NCBI RefSeq assembly: GCF_964340395.1
Contig: NC_135566.1
Coordinates: 7,864,001-7,928,000 of the forward strand
Length of the DNA: 64,000 bases
Origin: Glandiceps talaboti
Lineage: Eukaryota > Hemichordata > Enteropneusta > Spengelidae
Reading direction: 5' to 3'
This document shows, in pieces, positions 36,667 to 48,631 of the stretch (its first letter is position 1; each line of letters begins with the position of its first letter). Position numbers and translations under genes: made by a program. The notes under the pieces were generated by a model. It was not told where the DNA came from. It saw only the letters and a list, made by a program, of their open reading frames with translations, and did not search any database.

Positions 36667-39600
36667 CTGTAAAACAAAGCAGAATTGAAAGTGTTAAAGG
36701 CCAGCTAGGGTAGCCTTGAGAGTACAATCATATGGGGATTCTGCTCTCACTCTGCCTCTATCACGCATTTTGGTATAATGGTTGTATATTCAAACTTAAA
36801 ATTAGCTTACAATTTCCCCCAGTGAGGTTGAATATGGAAATCATACTTATACTGGACAGCCAAACCCATCCAGTTGGTTCTAATCACGTGAGGAAAACAC
36901 TGATGTCATCTCACAGCAGGAAGAATTAAAAAACCCAGTAAGAATTTGAGACTGTTTTCTGGCCATAGTTTCATTAAAGCAATAGGTTGGTAGCACCAGT
37001 GTAGTGTGGGAAAAGAGAGCAAAATCCCGGGAAAAGTGAGCAAAATCCCGGGAAAAGTGAGCAAAATCCTGGGAAAAGTGAGAGTAAAATCCTCAAATAC
37101 CTGGATTCTTGGCTAAGGCTTGGGTTAGGGTTTCAATTTAAGGTTCTCATATTTCAATTTAAGGTTATCTTTTCAGTGGAACCATTACGATTAGCATTCT
37201 TTTATTCTGGACCACTGAACTTGTGGTATAGCACTGCCAAACAACTGTTTTCACACACATGTTTTAATCCTAATCTATTAAAACATCCTAAAGCTTTCAC
37301 TAATTAATTTCAATTAATCACTATCTCACTAATTAGACTAATTTGAATATTAATTACTCTCACCTGGTGACATCAAAGTCACTTCAGATATCAGGGCCTT
37401 CTCAGTGTTTGTTTATAGACTAATTTAAATATTAATTACTCTCACCTGGTGACATCAAAGTCACTGCAGATATCAGGGCCTTCTCTGTGTTTGTTAGACT
37501 AATTTAAATATTAATTACTCTCACCTGGTGACATCAAAGTAACTGCAGATATCAGGGCCTTCTCTGTGTCATTTAGGCTAAGACTGTTGATCTTCATAGC
37601 AAAGTCAAACAAAGACAAAACAAAGTCACCCATCGGTGTCGATGAGGCCATTCCAACTGTCATTTTTATATCCGTACCATAAATTTCTATAGTGTTCATC
37701 ACAGGGTCATGCAACATAGAATTTCGTATAGTCACCACTTCAAAGCATCCTGTTTTAATGATGCTCATACGCTCATCCAATTCCAGTTCAGTAAATCCTG
37801 GTAAGAGTTTAGCAAATGCTACTACGCCCTCTATCAAATCACTGAAAATCGCACTAACATTTTGCCAAATCTCATTACTTGGAATTTTGGGTTGCTCACT
37901 TCCTGATGGCTTCTCCTGACTTTCTGAACCTGAGTGAGAACCTTCTAAGAAACTACATGTTGGACCTTTACTGGGTTGTCCCTCCTTTGCTCTCTCTTCC
38001 CGGTCCTTGATGAAAGTATCTTTCTTATTGACATGTTTGATGGTGAAGGTCTTTATCTGAGCATTCAGCACTTGATTAATGATATCCTCGTTTGACATTT
38101 CATGGCATTTCAACTTCCGACTTTTTCTGAGTGCTTTACCTCCTCTAGTTCTATTGCTGTTTGGTCTGTCACAAGTTTTCGTCTGTCCTGAGGGTTCTGT
38201 TTTCTCTAAATCCTTGGTTTCTGAGCAATCTAAGTCTGGTTGACTACTAGTACTGGCACTCCCACTTGGAATAGACTTCTCCTTTATGCAGCTACCTTTG
38301 GATGAGCTTGCTACAACTTCTTCCTTGATTTGAGCCTTTTCTGGTGTACTCTCAACTGCAACAGATTTCTCCTTTGTGCAGCTATAGTCTTTGGATGAGC
38401 TCCCTGAACTTTCTTCCTTGATATGAACGTTTTCTGAAGTGCAACCTTGAGCCTTCTCTGAAGTACAATATTCTTGGGTTACATGCTCCTGTTTCAGCAG
38501 CACAGGTTGTTCAGGAAAGCTGCTGGGATTGTTTGGACGTGATGATGATTCTGGTGAATTGTCATATTTCTGTAGTTTTAAACCCTTCTCTATCATTTGT
38601 TCTTTTAGTTTTCTTGACCGTCGTCCAAGTTTACATGCTACAGAGAAAAAGGGACTTTATTCATTAAAGGAAAAATCATAACATTTTACATATTTTTTCT
38701 GTCTTTAGTACACTTGTATTGTTACTGCTGTCATCTGATTTTGGGTGACAAAATATCACTTTGATGTCTTACATAAGTTGAAATTTGTCACAGTAAAAGA
38801 ACACCACTGCACTTACTTCTGCCATTTTTGGGATTTCCTGAACAGCATTGTGGAAAAACTTCACAGGAAATGACATCATCATGGTACTCTTTGTCTTGGC
38901 TGATTGTGGCAACTATAAATTATGATGTCCTTTCCTGATAGTATTTTCCACAATACTTCAAATAAGTTGGACCGTGACATTCATATGTACTTGACAGGTG
39001 TGCCAGGTTTGGTTGAAATTGACCTGTGTGTGTCTGAGTTATGGCTGTACACAGACAGACGGACACACAGACATGGGTCATTCCTATAGCCCCCCTCCTG
39101 GCTCTGCCTCTGCGCATTGGGTTTAATAACTGCACTGTATGTGGAAATATTGATTGTTAACTTGTGAATATATTTCACATCACAGCTATAAATATTCACA
39201 GTTCTTTCAAATGTTGTCAAAGTGAATTTTGATTTTATTTAAGTGTATAGCAGCAAACATATTGATAACTGACAAGCAATTTGTATAACCGGTATGTATG
39301 CTGAGGAAATTTTGATTTGTGAACTAGTTAATGTGTTAGCATTTTACATCAGCTAAAAATATTTACAATTCTTTCCAGAGAATATTAATATAAATGGAAC
39401 TGTTGACATAAATATTGATTTCAAGATTTTAAACATGTACAGTATCACCACATCAATAACTGAAAAGCCAACCATATTATAGATGACAAAATATCGTGAA
39501 TTATTGAACACATCATATCAGTTATAAATATTTCAAAATATCTGACTGTGAAGATTGTGGAAAAAAACATGACCGGTATAATGTTTCGTTCATGAAAATT

Positions 39601-42600
39601 CTACCATATCATGAGAGAATGTGACTATAAATAATGAATGTATCAATGAAAAAAAATCAGCTGATGCCAAAAGATAAATATTTCGCTCAGACAGCAGGTG
39701 GAATATGTAGTGTAGTGTGTGTGTAATCTATCCATTATTTCAGAAAAAAAATTTTATTCTTGTTTTTTTATTTTTTTTAATTCACAACAAAGGAAATGGT
39801 CATAAAGTGATATGTAGTGAATGTATTAATTTTGGTTCTGTAAGTATTTCAACTCAAATTATCGAGTTAAAATCTAGCTCTGGATAACATGCTATGATGA
39901 CATCAATACACCTTCAATATGGTTCTATAGCCTTTAGGCAGCAATACATGTGAGTAGTGTTGTAGGTATGCACATGTGCGGTATTTGAAATCTACAGCCA
40001 TTGTAAAAAATAGTCCAGAATTAGGTGGAATACAGTTTCCGCTAGTATTTAAAAAAAAAAAAAATTATTGTTGGTGGTGACTTAAGGATATGTACAGGCA
40101 ATTTTTAGTTTTTTTTCAGTTTGATAACCTTGCAAATCAAATCGATATATCATCCACAAGTATTGCTACCTATTAAACGATACTGGAAGTGTAAATCCAA
40201 GTATCCACATCATCGTAGTGTATTATCAAGAGATTGTGCCAAGTAAATCAGTTTACCTTTCCTTGTAAATTCTACTTCTCAATGCACTGATATGTATTTT
40301 AAAGTGTGAATCAATACTGTACATTAACTTGAATGATGTCAGTGTAATAATGTTACAACAATGTTGGACCAACTGTATCTCTATAGCCTGTCTCAAGCTG
40401 TGCTAAAACTACCTACTAGCAGCAAGTTACTCTATTGATCACAGTGTAATCTTTCACTCCCTGATGTTTAATTAGTGTACATTTCACCAGTGGAGTTTTA
40501 AGTAGAAACTTCAGGATAGCGACACTGAGGGATATCTAATCTGGTACACAGTCCCTCTATCACCGGTGTCTGGTATAATAAACAAAGTTGCAGTGATATA
40601 TTGGATTGTAGTTGCTAATTTACCATCAAATGTTGGAGTTGTTTGTTTATCGTCAGCGTGAAGGGAGAGAGTGTATGTGTGTCATATTATCTGTGTAGTG
40701 ACTAACCAGCCTTGGTGTTATCAACAATTTGATTACAATTAAACATCAGGGCGTGAAAGATTACACTGTGATCAATAGAGAAACTTGCTGCTAGTAGGTA
40801 GTTTTAGCACAGTTTGAGACAGACTAAGAGATACAGTTGGTCCAACATTGTTGTAAATGTACTAAAATGAAGTGGCGTCAAACTGTGACATATTTATGTG
40901 TTTCTCCTGAAATTTTGAGTGTCAGTGTAAATACTAGTATGCCAGAGGCTCTAAATTAACTTTTGACATAAAAAAACATCATTGGACCATGTTGGTATGC
41001 AGTACATATCATTATCAATGGATGTTGATGCAGTTACTCCTAGTTTCCAAGTTTTCTTCAAGTGCCTGCAATAATTAACCTCATTCAGTGTTTACACTAC
41101 CTTGGTTAACTGTGTAATTACAGCCACATAACCCTGTCTCCCACTTATGTATAGTCTACCACATAGTTTTTAGTCTGTGTCTATCTTAGTCTGTTAATAG
41201 CTTGTTTTTCCATTGTAATCAGTTTGCCAATTTGACGTGCCACTGATGCACACAATTTCTAGTGACGCACCAAAATTTGCTGTTCCTCTATCTCTTACTA
41301 TGTGGTGACTCACAAGAAATGCCATTTTGACTCACAACAACAAAATTTGGCTATCATTACAGGGCACACTGGTTGTAATATATTCACAGAATTGCATAAA
41401 ATATACAGAGTTCCTCACCTTCTTTTGACATTCCAACTTCTTGACATTTGATCCATCGACAGTATTGACATTGGTTACGAGTAACTTTATTTACTACACA
41501 TTTTTTGGCATCACATTTATATGTAGTGTGCAGAGACTGGCTCCGTGAAAAGAAGCTCTGCGGACAAAATTTTAAAAAATTTTACAACAAGATTTGTTGT
41601 AAGGATTAATGACAAATTTTTATTACAGATCAAAATGATAACATATTTTGAGAAAAGGGATATTTTTTTTTGTGAGTGCCCACAGTAAGAGATTTGTTAA
41701 CATTAAATTTTGGTGTGTCACAAGATACTGTTGCATGTCATAGCATGTCAAATTTTCACCATTAGAAATTTTTGTGATTTTACAGTCTTCATATAGTTCT
41801 CAAAGACTATTACTAATTACCAGACTGGCACATTGTACATAAAAATATTTTAGTCACTACTTATTTTTGTTTTCCAGGGAAATAAGCGAAAATAAGTCTT
41901 CAAAAAGAATTTCCAGTTTTACAGTCTGCAGTACTGAACTGTGTCTTACAACATTGCTAATCCAGCCTTCGGTTTACTTTAGATAGATGCACACTATATC
42001 TATTGTTCTTCAATGAGATACTACACAAGTGGGTGATAGCGGTTCCTCTGTTGTGCGACTGTAATCACCCTGTGATCAACATAGTGTAAACACTGGAAGT
42101 CTCAAAACAGCACTGCAGGTTCATGGACCTCTAAATAAACTAGTTTTCAGAGACGCCTCCTCAATGAGACTACTAATTAAACCAACCTCCATTCTATAGC
42201 TTAATACTGTTGTATCAACATGTTGTGATAATTGTTATAGTTTGTGTCTATCTTAGAAAACTCAAAACAACTTTCTGTATTATTCAACAGTTTTTCTATC
42301 TAGAATATGATTATTTTTATGTGGTTTCGAGCTTATTAAAAACATTATGATTACCAAACGGTTAGAGTGGTTGGCTTATAATTTGTAGGTTGCTGGGATG
42401 ATGCCATTTGTCATCGATGTCGTTTGTACCTGAATGACTACAGTTTTTGTCAAAGTTTTGAATCATGATTGTGCCCAAGTCAAATGGGAACCTGGTAGTT
42501 AAAGTTCAAGGACAACATTTGGACAAGACTGGGTACAACTATCTCAAATAGAGGTCAAGATGATATCAAAATTAAGCCATTTTAGAATCCAATATGACCG

Positions 42601-44115
42601 TAGAATCCAATATGGTAGTAGAATCCAATATGGCCGTAGAATCCAATATGGCCACCAAATACTGTGTTATCGCTATGGGGTAAAAACAGATTGTCAATTA
42701 TTTTGAAAACAAGTCAATGAACCCCCAAAATTTGTTTTTATTATTTCAAACAAACCAAGAACAAGTTTAAAGATGGCAAAGTTTGGAGGGATTTTAATCA
42801 AGAACTTTTATTTTCAAGGAAATTTGACTCTAAAGTGCATTCTGCCTTAAAAATAATTACCTTGCAGCCATCACATGACACAATGCCATAATGATATGTA
42901 GAGGATTCTTCACCACAAACCCAACATTGTCGCAATGCTCGATCTTCACTTGAATTATCTGTAACTGGAGGATATGAGGTATATTAACAGTCTTAAAAAA
43001 TTTGAAATGTTTTGGTAACATAATATATCACAATGTCATTCTAGTTTCCAGTAGTTACTAAGCTATATTTTACATGTTTAGTACTGGGTAGTTGAAATAA
43101 TATTCATGAGAATTTTAGCATTGAATGCGCTGCAGGCATAAACTCTTTAAACTTTCATTCAAAACTACTTAGCTTAAAACAACTCCAATTTATTCTCAAT
43201 ATATCGTCACGTCAGTGCAGAAAGGTTGTATCTGCTATGCAATTGTATAGGCAGATACGACTTTACTGAAATGGTGTCTGTATATGAAAGATTAATAAAT
43301 AAAAAATACATAAAAAGCTGCACTTGCTGTAACTTGAGAATAAATGTCATCAACCACACAGCCAACAATTTATTTACTGAAAATATTTAACATGACAATA
43401 ATTAGACACTGTACATGATAATGAGAAGTTGATTGTATCCAGAAATAGTATACGTTGAAATTATGTTTGCATTGGGGCACTGATTTTTTGGTGTGGATTT
43501 ACTCTACCATACTATGGGTTTATATATAGGTACTGTTGGGTACATGTATATAGGTAACTTCTGATACTAGGATATTTTATTTAAACACCCTCTAAAGTCA
43601 GATTGCTGGGGTCCATGCAATGCACTGAGTGTGTATACTATGTGACGGCTTTTGTACAGCTACACAAATATGTTACCTACAGGTGATTCAATACTGTTCC
43701 AAGTGTATGATATTATGATTTAAGTCATGATATCTAAAGAAACACAGTTTCAAAAATGTCTTCCAGTTGCAACTTTACGTTTCTATTAATTTTCATAGTT
43801 CATTGATCGTACAATTTATGAAAATTTTTATGGATTACTAATGGGTGAAAACTTGTCATTTACATCACAATATAATTTAAAATTAATGACTTTATTGCTA
43901 ATCTTACATATATTTAAGGCAGCCAAACAAACATGATCTGTGATAGTTATCTATTTTATTGTACCTGACTACGCCTTTTGACAATTCCGGTCTGTCGCCA
44001 AATTACCAAGGACGATGCATCATGTATATGAAATCAGTGTTTTTAACTCAATAAAGAGCAACAAAACAATATATCTGATCTTATTCTCACAACGCCCCAC
44101 TGCTATCATCTCCAT

Positions 44116-44185
<70 letters not shown>

Positions 44186-45907
44186 TTCATGATTTTATTT
44201 TTCATTAAAAATTAATTAAAATTCATTAGCATCAAAATATGAAAGAATGAATCCCTAGTAATTTTTTACTTGTATCATGAGAAAATAATGTATTTATTAG
44301 CTATCTATAAAGACTTCAACCACAGTGAACTGTGAATTTCAACGGTAACATTAACCCTATCATAGTTAAAAGTGACCCAAACAGCCAATAACTTTAATCC
44401 ATGTGAAATGCCATTCAGATATAAAAAAAAAATGCACCTCAGAAATGCTAGTAAACTGTTTAAATTTTTGCTGTTACTTTGTTCAAAAAAATACCCATTC
44501 TCTGTAAAAAAAAATCCAGAAGAAAAAATCCAAGGTTGAAATTGGGGCGAAATGAATCGCAACCGGTTCTAGTATTATTACATATGTACACACCAACGTA
44601 GCAATTTCCTACTGAAAGGGCAAATGTCATCGTGTAAATAATTTAGGTCATCCAACATCAGTGGGCAACTGTTTGATCCCTGCAACCTATCATTCCTTGA
44701 TGTTGGTACATGTACTTATCAGTATTTGTTATGCAAATTTCATGTAAAACGTCACAAATGATAGCGTTTGTTTATTGATGTTTATTGGAGAATAGCAGGC
44801 ATATTTCCATTCCAAATCCTTTGACAACTGGCTGGAAAAGACATTTCTTAGCCATTTAGTACTAAAAGTTTCATTATTTTTTTGTCTTTTATTTTTCTGA
44901 TCACCATTGATAATGGTGGACTGGTGTTGGCATCAGGTTCATATGCTGCAGACGACAGTTAGCAAATCTTTCTTTCTCGGCCATATCAGTTTCAAATGAA
45001 CACAACAATAACTACAATAATAAATTATTTTCAAAATGTTTCATAATTATCCAATGGCAAACTAACTTCAATACAGTTCTAAACATTCTGATCAATCATG
45101 TTTACATACAGAAAGTAGGTCAAGTTGTTGATTCTATGTTTGCAGTGAAAATACCCAACTAATTTGCATAGTGATGTGATAGGAAAGCAGCTAATTTGCA
45201 TAGTGATGTGATAGGGAAGCAGCTAATTTGCATAGTTATGTCATAGGTAAGCAGCTAAACTTGTGATGTTAACAAAAATAGTGAAATATTTTTTTTTATA
45301 TCGACAAGGATTTGTTCAAAAAGTGGTTAACGACTGGAAAGAAGCGTATGCTCTTTAAAACAAAAGATTTTGTTTGCATAAGGAGACAGGTTTTGCATTA
45401 GCAATTAATTTATCTTATTTGCACAATCAACAGCAAACTACCACTTTTATTTCTAATTCTGTACACATTGCCAGTGGTGTGCTAGAGTATGTTATACTAA
45501 TTACTTGTCACTGTCAGTTCGTGAGACACGTGTTTTACAATACAAACATCTGTTGAACTATAAACATGGAGGTTGAAGGGGGGGGGGGGAATAAGCTGTC
45601 AAGGAATTGTCAATCCATTTTATAATCATTTCTAGAACAGAACACAGCAACCTACTTGATAAATTAAAGCCGGTATTAAATCCTTTCAAGTCAGTACATA
45701 CTAATATTACTACATGTAGTGATATATATGTACATAGAACTTCGAAGCTGAAACAAAGCATTTACAATCAACAACAATTTCATAACGCCAAAATAAAGTT
45801 TACAAAAAGTATCACTCATGATAATTAAATGTCACATTACCTCTGCCAGTAAGTTTTGGCTTTCTTTTCGGTTCTTTCACCTTAACGGTGTGCTGGGCAG
45901 CCGCCAT
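36428..45907 (-). CDS. NR1-like nuclear receptor with an unusual P-box
   Basis: Ligand-type nuclear receptor transcription factor. Coding exons 45907-45841, 42958-42861, 41557-41419, 38637-37525 and 36666-36428 join without frame error to 551 aa. DNA-binding domain: residues 34-98, zinc cysteines C34, C37, C51, C54, C70, C75, C85, C88. P-box is CDGCKS where most NR1 members have CEGCKG, and the D-box (C70-C75) has four residues instead of the usual five. The C-terminal extension [13 protein letters not shown] follows. A long Ser/Glu/Lys-rich hinge (about 125-325) leads to the ligand-binding domain, with [27 protein letters not shown] across the last junction, and AF-2 helix FPPLHQEVF at the C-terminus. 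The DBD resembles RAR/TR/PPAR ([18 protein letters not shown]), and the LBD resembles REV-ERB/E75. No precise subfamily can be given. Confidence 0.9.
36730..37093. mobile_element. Inverted-repeat element, family C copy 2, with iterated end
   Basis: In the last intron of the receptor gene, inverted relative to 9023-9345. Right end is a fourfold repeat of a 21-bp unit, GGGAAAAGTGAGCAAAATCC (+C), at 37008-37093; this unit corresponds to the element's terminal sequence. Confidence 0.75.
37334..37569. repeat. Triplicated exon end and splice donor, 79-82 bp units
   Basis: Three direct copies, with exon-end equivalents at 37525, 37446 and 37364. Each carries, on the minus strand, GAAGGCCCTGATATCTG(C/A)AG, then TGACTTTGATGTCACCAG|GTGAGAG (first copy TTACTTTG). 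Only the first copy is joined to the open reading frame. Confidence 0.95.
37525..38637 (-). CDS. Nuclear receptor coding exon 4 (hinge and first part of LBD)
   Basis: 1113 nt. Acceptor TCTCTGTAG. Begins [14 protein letters not shown]. The hinge contains repeated KEKS/KEE motifs around [20 protein letters not shown]. The LBD half ends [14 protein letters not shown]. Donor GTGAGA, whose sequence and the preceding exon end are repeated twice more downstream. Confidence 0.92.
40354..40857. mobile_element. Foldback element with inverted arms of about 115 bp
   Basis: Left arm ACAACAATGTTGGACCAACT...CTACTAGCAGCAAGTTACTC...CCTGATGTTTAAT (to about 40471). Right arm (about 40738-40857) is its reverse complement with only a few mismatches. 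Spacer about 265 bp without coding capacity. Non-autonomous foldback or MITE-like. Confidence 0.88.
41281..41376. repeat. Dispersed repeat, inverted copy at 1078-1172
   Basis: Both contain, in opposite sense, TAATGATAGC(T/C)AAATTTTG, TTGTTGTGAGTCAAAATG and ACATAGTAAGAGATAG. One copy is in an NF1 intron, the other in the receptor gene. Confidence 0.8.
41419..41557 (-). CDS. Nuclear receptor coding exon 3 (second zinc finger)
   Basis: 139 nt. Acceptor GTCCGCAG, donor GTGAGG. Encodes [20 protein letters not shown] then [20 protein letters not shown] and VGMSKE. Confidence 0.93.
41558..42860. other. Nuclear receptor intron 2
   Basis: Splits the DBD. 41985-42230 is an inverted copy of 15255-15490 (shared GATTGATACAACAGT-like and CAGGGTGATTA..ATT words). 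42585-42655 has four copies of TAGAATCCAATATGGCCG-like sequence. No gene. Confidence 0.65.
42861..42958 (-). CDS. Nuclear receptor coding exon 2 (first zinc finger)
   Basis: 98 nt. Acceptor GTTACAG, donor GTAATT. Encodes [20 protein letters not shown] then CK. The intron falls right after the P-box lysine. Confidence 0.92.
42959..45840. other. Nuclear receptor intron 1
   Basis: Mostly AT-rich. (CT)n microsatellite at 44122-44188, and three tandem copies of about 38 bp with GCTAATTTGCATAGTGATGT at 45160-45260. No gene-like frame. Confidence 0.65.
44122..44188. repeat. (CT)n microsatellite
   Basis: CTCTCT tract with two TTTC interruptions at its right end. Confidence 0.97.
45841..45907 (-). 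CDS. Nuclear receptor coding exon 1
   Basis: [20 protein letters not shown] then GR and one base; donor GTAATG. Basic N-terminus, very short A/B region. The start codon lies inside AAGATGGCGGC, a YY1-like site. Confidence 0.75.
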
Positions 45908-46339
45908 CTTATTTTTTCATAAACATGGAGTATCGTTTGTTGTCATCACGCTGCTGCAGCGCTGTGTGATGCTCCGTGACGAATTTACACAGTCAGCGTG
46001 TGATTGATGTGGAGCAATTCCGTTAGCCTGGGCACGTGCTGCTAAGCATTCTTAAAAAGGAATGGTCCTCCGTAAATACTACTGAAACGTGTTCATTTGT
46101 GACTGTAACGAGCAGCAGCTCTACTATAAGTATAATGCATATTGACATGATGATTCAAAGGTCGTTTGAGGTCATGTTTCCCCAGTGTGCATTGCGCAGA
46201 GGCTCGTGTATTTCATGGTTTACATCGACATATGGTGAACATGCAATCTTGCCCGGATGATAGGAATTAGGATTTGCGTGAGAGACTACTATTACTATTA
46301 CTACGATTACATGTAAGGATGCTACGAACACTGACAAGG

Positions 46340-46392
46340 TAGACGAATGTGTTGTCGCCCCCCCCCCTCCCCCCCCCCTCCCCCCCCCCGCA
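46340..46392. repeat. C-rich low-complexity tract
   Basis: GCCCCCCCCCTCCCCCCCCC-type sequence upstream of the nuclear receptor gene. Confidence 0.9.
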
Positions 46393-46639
46393 CATAAAGT
46401 TACTCTTTATATAATAATATTCCATATACCATACACGCAAGATTACGTGCCCCTGTACCCGACTCCGAAGTCCCTTCTCGGTACAGTCATTGTCAAGGCT
46501 GCATGAATGTTACCGATTGCTGTTTCCCCATCAATCTCCGATTTATGATGTAAGAATCCCTTTCAAAGTTTCAAGTTCATGTGGACTTTATCGTGTTGGC
46601 GGAATAGGGCCTATATCATGTATATGGTTAAGCCAAATT

Positions 46640-47032
46640 TTAAAAAATTGTGTAGTTCCGATTACGCTCAAATTTAGAATAGGTGGATAGGTAGATGTTA
46701 TATTATATTTTATTATATTTTATTTTATTTTTCATGTGTGAGTGTCTCGTTCAGGTTTTCCATAATGATTGTTTTCCAAATGGTCTCTGTGTTATTTATT
46801 TCTTATACCAGATATACAGTCATTACAGATTGGAAGAACAGTTTTATGTTGTTGTTTTTTTAAGTTGGTGTCAGTTTCCGCATTTACTATTTCTCGCGAG
46901 ACTTCACAATTTTTACAATTTTATTATTTTTTTCTCTCGAAAACATCAAAAAAGTTTAGGGTCGGCAGTGAAAACTAGGTGGGGTCAGCCGTCGGGTAAC
47001 CGGAACCAAACAATTATGTTTTTTAGGCCTTA
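46640..47032. mobile_element. Inverted-repeat element, family B copy 2 (inverted)
   Basis: Left end GTGTAGTTCCGATTACGCTC, right end GGTAACCGGAACCAAACAAT then TTAGGCCTTA. Middle contains TACAGTCATTACAGATTGGA, the reverse complement of family B's internal core. Plus-strand frames through it are not conserved as protein. Confidence 0.82.
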
Positions 47033-47081
47033 GTGTCTTGTGAACATGTCAGAATTTACAGGGGTGGAAGAAAGGATTATA

Positions 47082-47136
47082 TTATATTACATTACATTAC
47101 ATTACATTACATTACATTACATTACATTACATTATA
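47082..47136. repeat. (ATTAC)n microsatellite
   Basis: Nine or ten ATTAC units. Confidence 0.95.
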
Positions 47137-47689
47137 CGGCAACCCATTCGAGCACTGCCAAGCGCACGCGCTTTTTGTCTCACCTTTTAGGTGAAATTAT
47201 TTTTCTCATAATATGATGACAAATGTATAAATTTTAGAAAGGGAAAGTTGATGCTACCGGCAATTATATGCTATAAGGCGTGCTGATGAATTGATGAATT
47301 CCGTACATACTATAATACCAATATTCAAAGTACCATACTGATGACGTCATTGAATCAATTATACTTCCATTGTATATTTATTATACACGCATGGCGATCA
47401 GGCACTAAGACTTACTGCCTGATCTCCATGTACAAATATATGAAGGCTCCCTCAAGATTGTAATTCAATACTAATAACTAAATATGAATGCGGAAATCAA
47501 TACTTAATCGAGAGGATCATAGGTGCCATGCAGCTTTGCATACAACCTTAGGCGGTATCTCTCTTGCCTCATGATCAGGTTGCAATGTTGGCACCCACTC
47601 CTCTCGAAAAAGTATTGATTTCTACATCCATATTTAGTTATTAGTATTAAATCACACTCCCTTTTTTACGGGAACGCCCCCCCCCAAAA

Positions 47690-47738
47690 CAACAAACAAA
47701 CAAACAAACAAACAAACAAACAAACAAACAAACAAAAA
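47690..47738. repeat. (AAAC)n microsatellite
   Basis: ACAAACAAAC tract after a short C run. Confidence 0.95.
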
Positions 47739-48631
47739 AGAATAGTTAGGACAAAAACGACTTTCGTTTTGGAAATAAACTCTTAAACTGTTGTTGTATT
47801 ATTTTCAAGAAAATTAACTCATTCTCGGTTACAATCAGATGAAAAAAAACAATTGGGTCACCTCGAATTCAAAATTATGCTTGATTTTAAGAACCAAATA
47901 TGGCAGCCGGAAACTGTGATTACTCAGCGGGAAAATACTAGTAAATAATTGTCTATTTCCTTGAAATAAATTGATGGTGAACTCCCCAAGTTTCTTTTAT
48001 TGTTTCAAAAGGGCCAGGAGCAAAATTTCATGTGGTAAAATACGGGATGGTTTAAAGGCTTTGGTTCCAGAGGTGTGTTCTACTGTCAAATGTTGGGCCT
48101 ACTGGTGTGCGTGTGGTGTGCGTATACAAAGAAAACATTAAGAAAACATATTAATGGGATACTATCTTTATTGTTATTCCATCGTATTCTTTACAAAAAT
48201 TAACCCAACTTTTGTTTCAATCAAAACCAATTTGACATAAATTATTTACAAACAAACAAATGATTCAAATTGGACGGTTATCATGGAAACATGTTCAACA
48301 TGTTTAGCTAATTAGTCACAAAACGTGCTTGAAAAGGGATTGCAGAGTAAACACAGCAAACTTCATGTCGACCAGTCCACTTTTCGTGAACTTTGTAGTC
48401 ACTCTACGTAGTCTGAGAGATAACACGGGAAACTGCCGCCTTAATTATCACATGTATAAGCAAGCACTCGAGGAACAGGAAAAACAACATGGTGTGTGAT
48501 CTCTCCATAATTCTACAATTCCTCTATAAGATTAATTTTCAGTGAGCCCAACAGCAAAATTTTAAGACTGGCCATATTTTCAGGAACAATTCGCTGCAAA
48601 GCGTGTGGTTGGCAATCAAAGTGACGTGCAT
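47739..48631. other. Intergenic, nothing recognised
   Basis: AT-rich sequence between a microsatellite and element A copy 2; no gene or structured repeat seen. Confidence 0.55.

Larger units (their letters stand above)
38638..41418. other. Nuclear receptor intron 3
   Basis: About 38980-39120 is a dispersed repeat (GTGCCAGGTTTGGTTGAAAT ending in GACAGACGG) related to sequences near 13380-13520 and 18990-19110. 40354-40857 is a foldback element. 41281-41376 occurs inverted at 1078-1172. The rest is AT-rich with no gene. Confidence 0.65.

Noticed and set aside
46695-47033. 112-codon plus-strand frame
   Set aside because: Lies wholly in family B element copy 2; the other copies do not preserve the frame.
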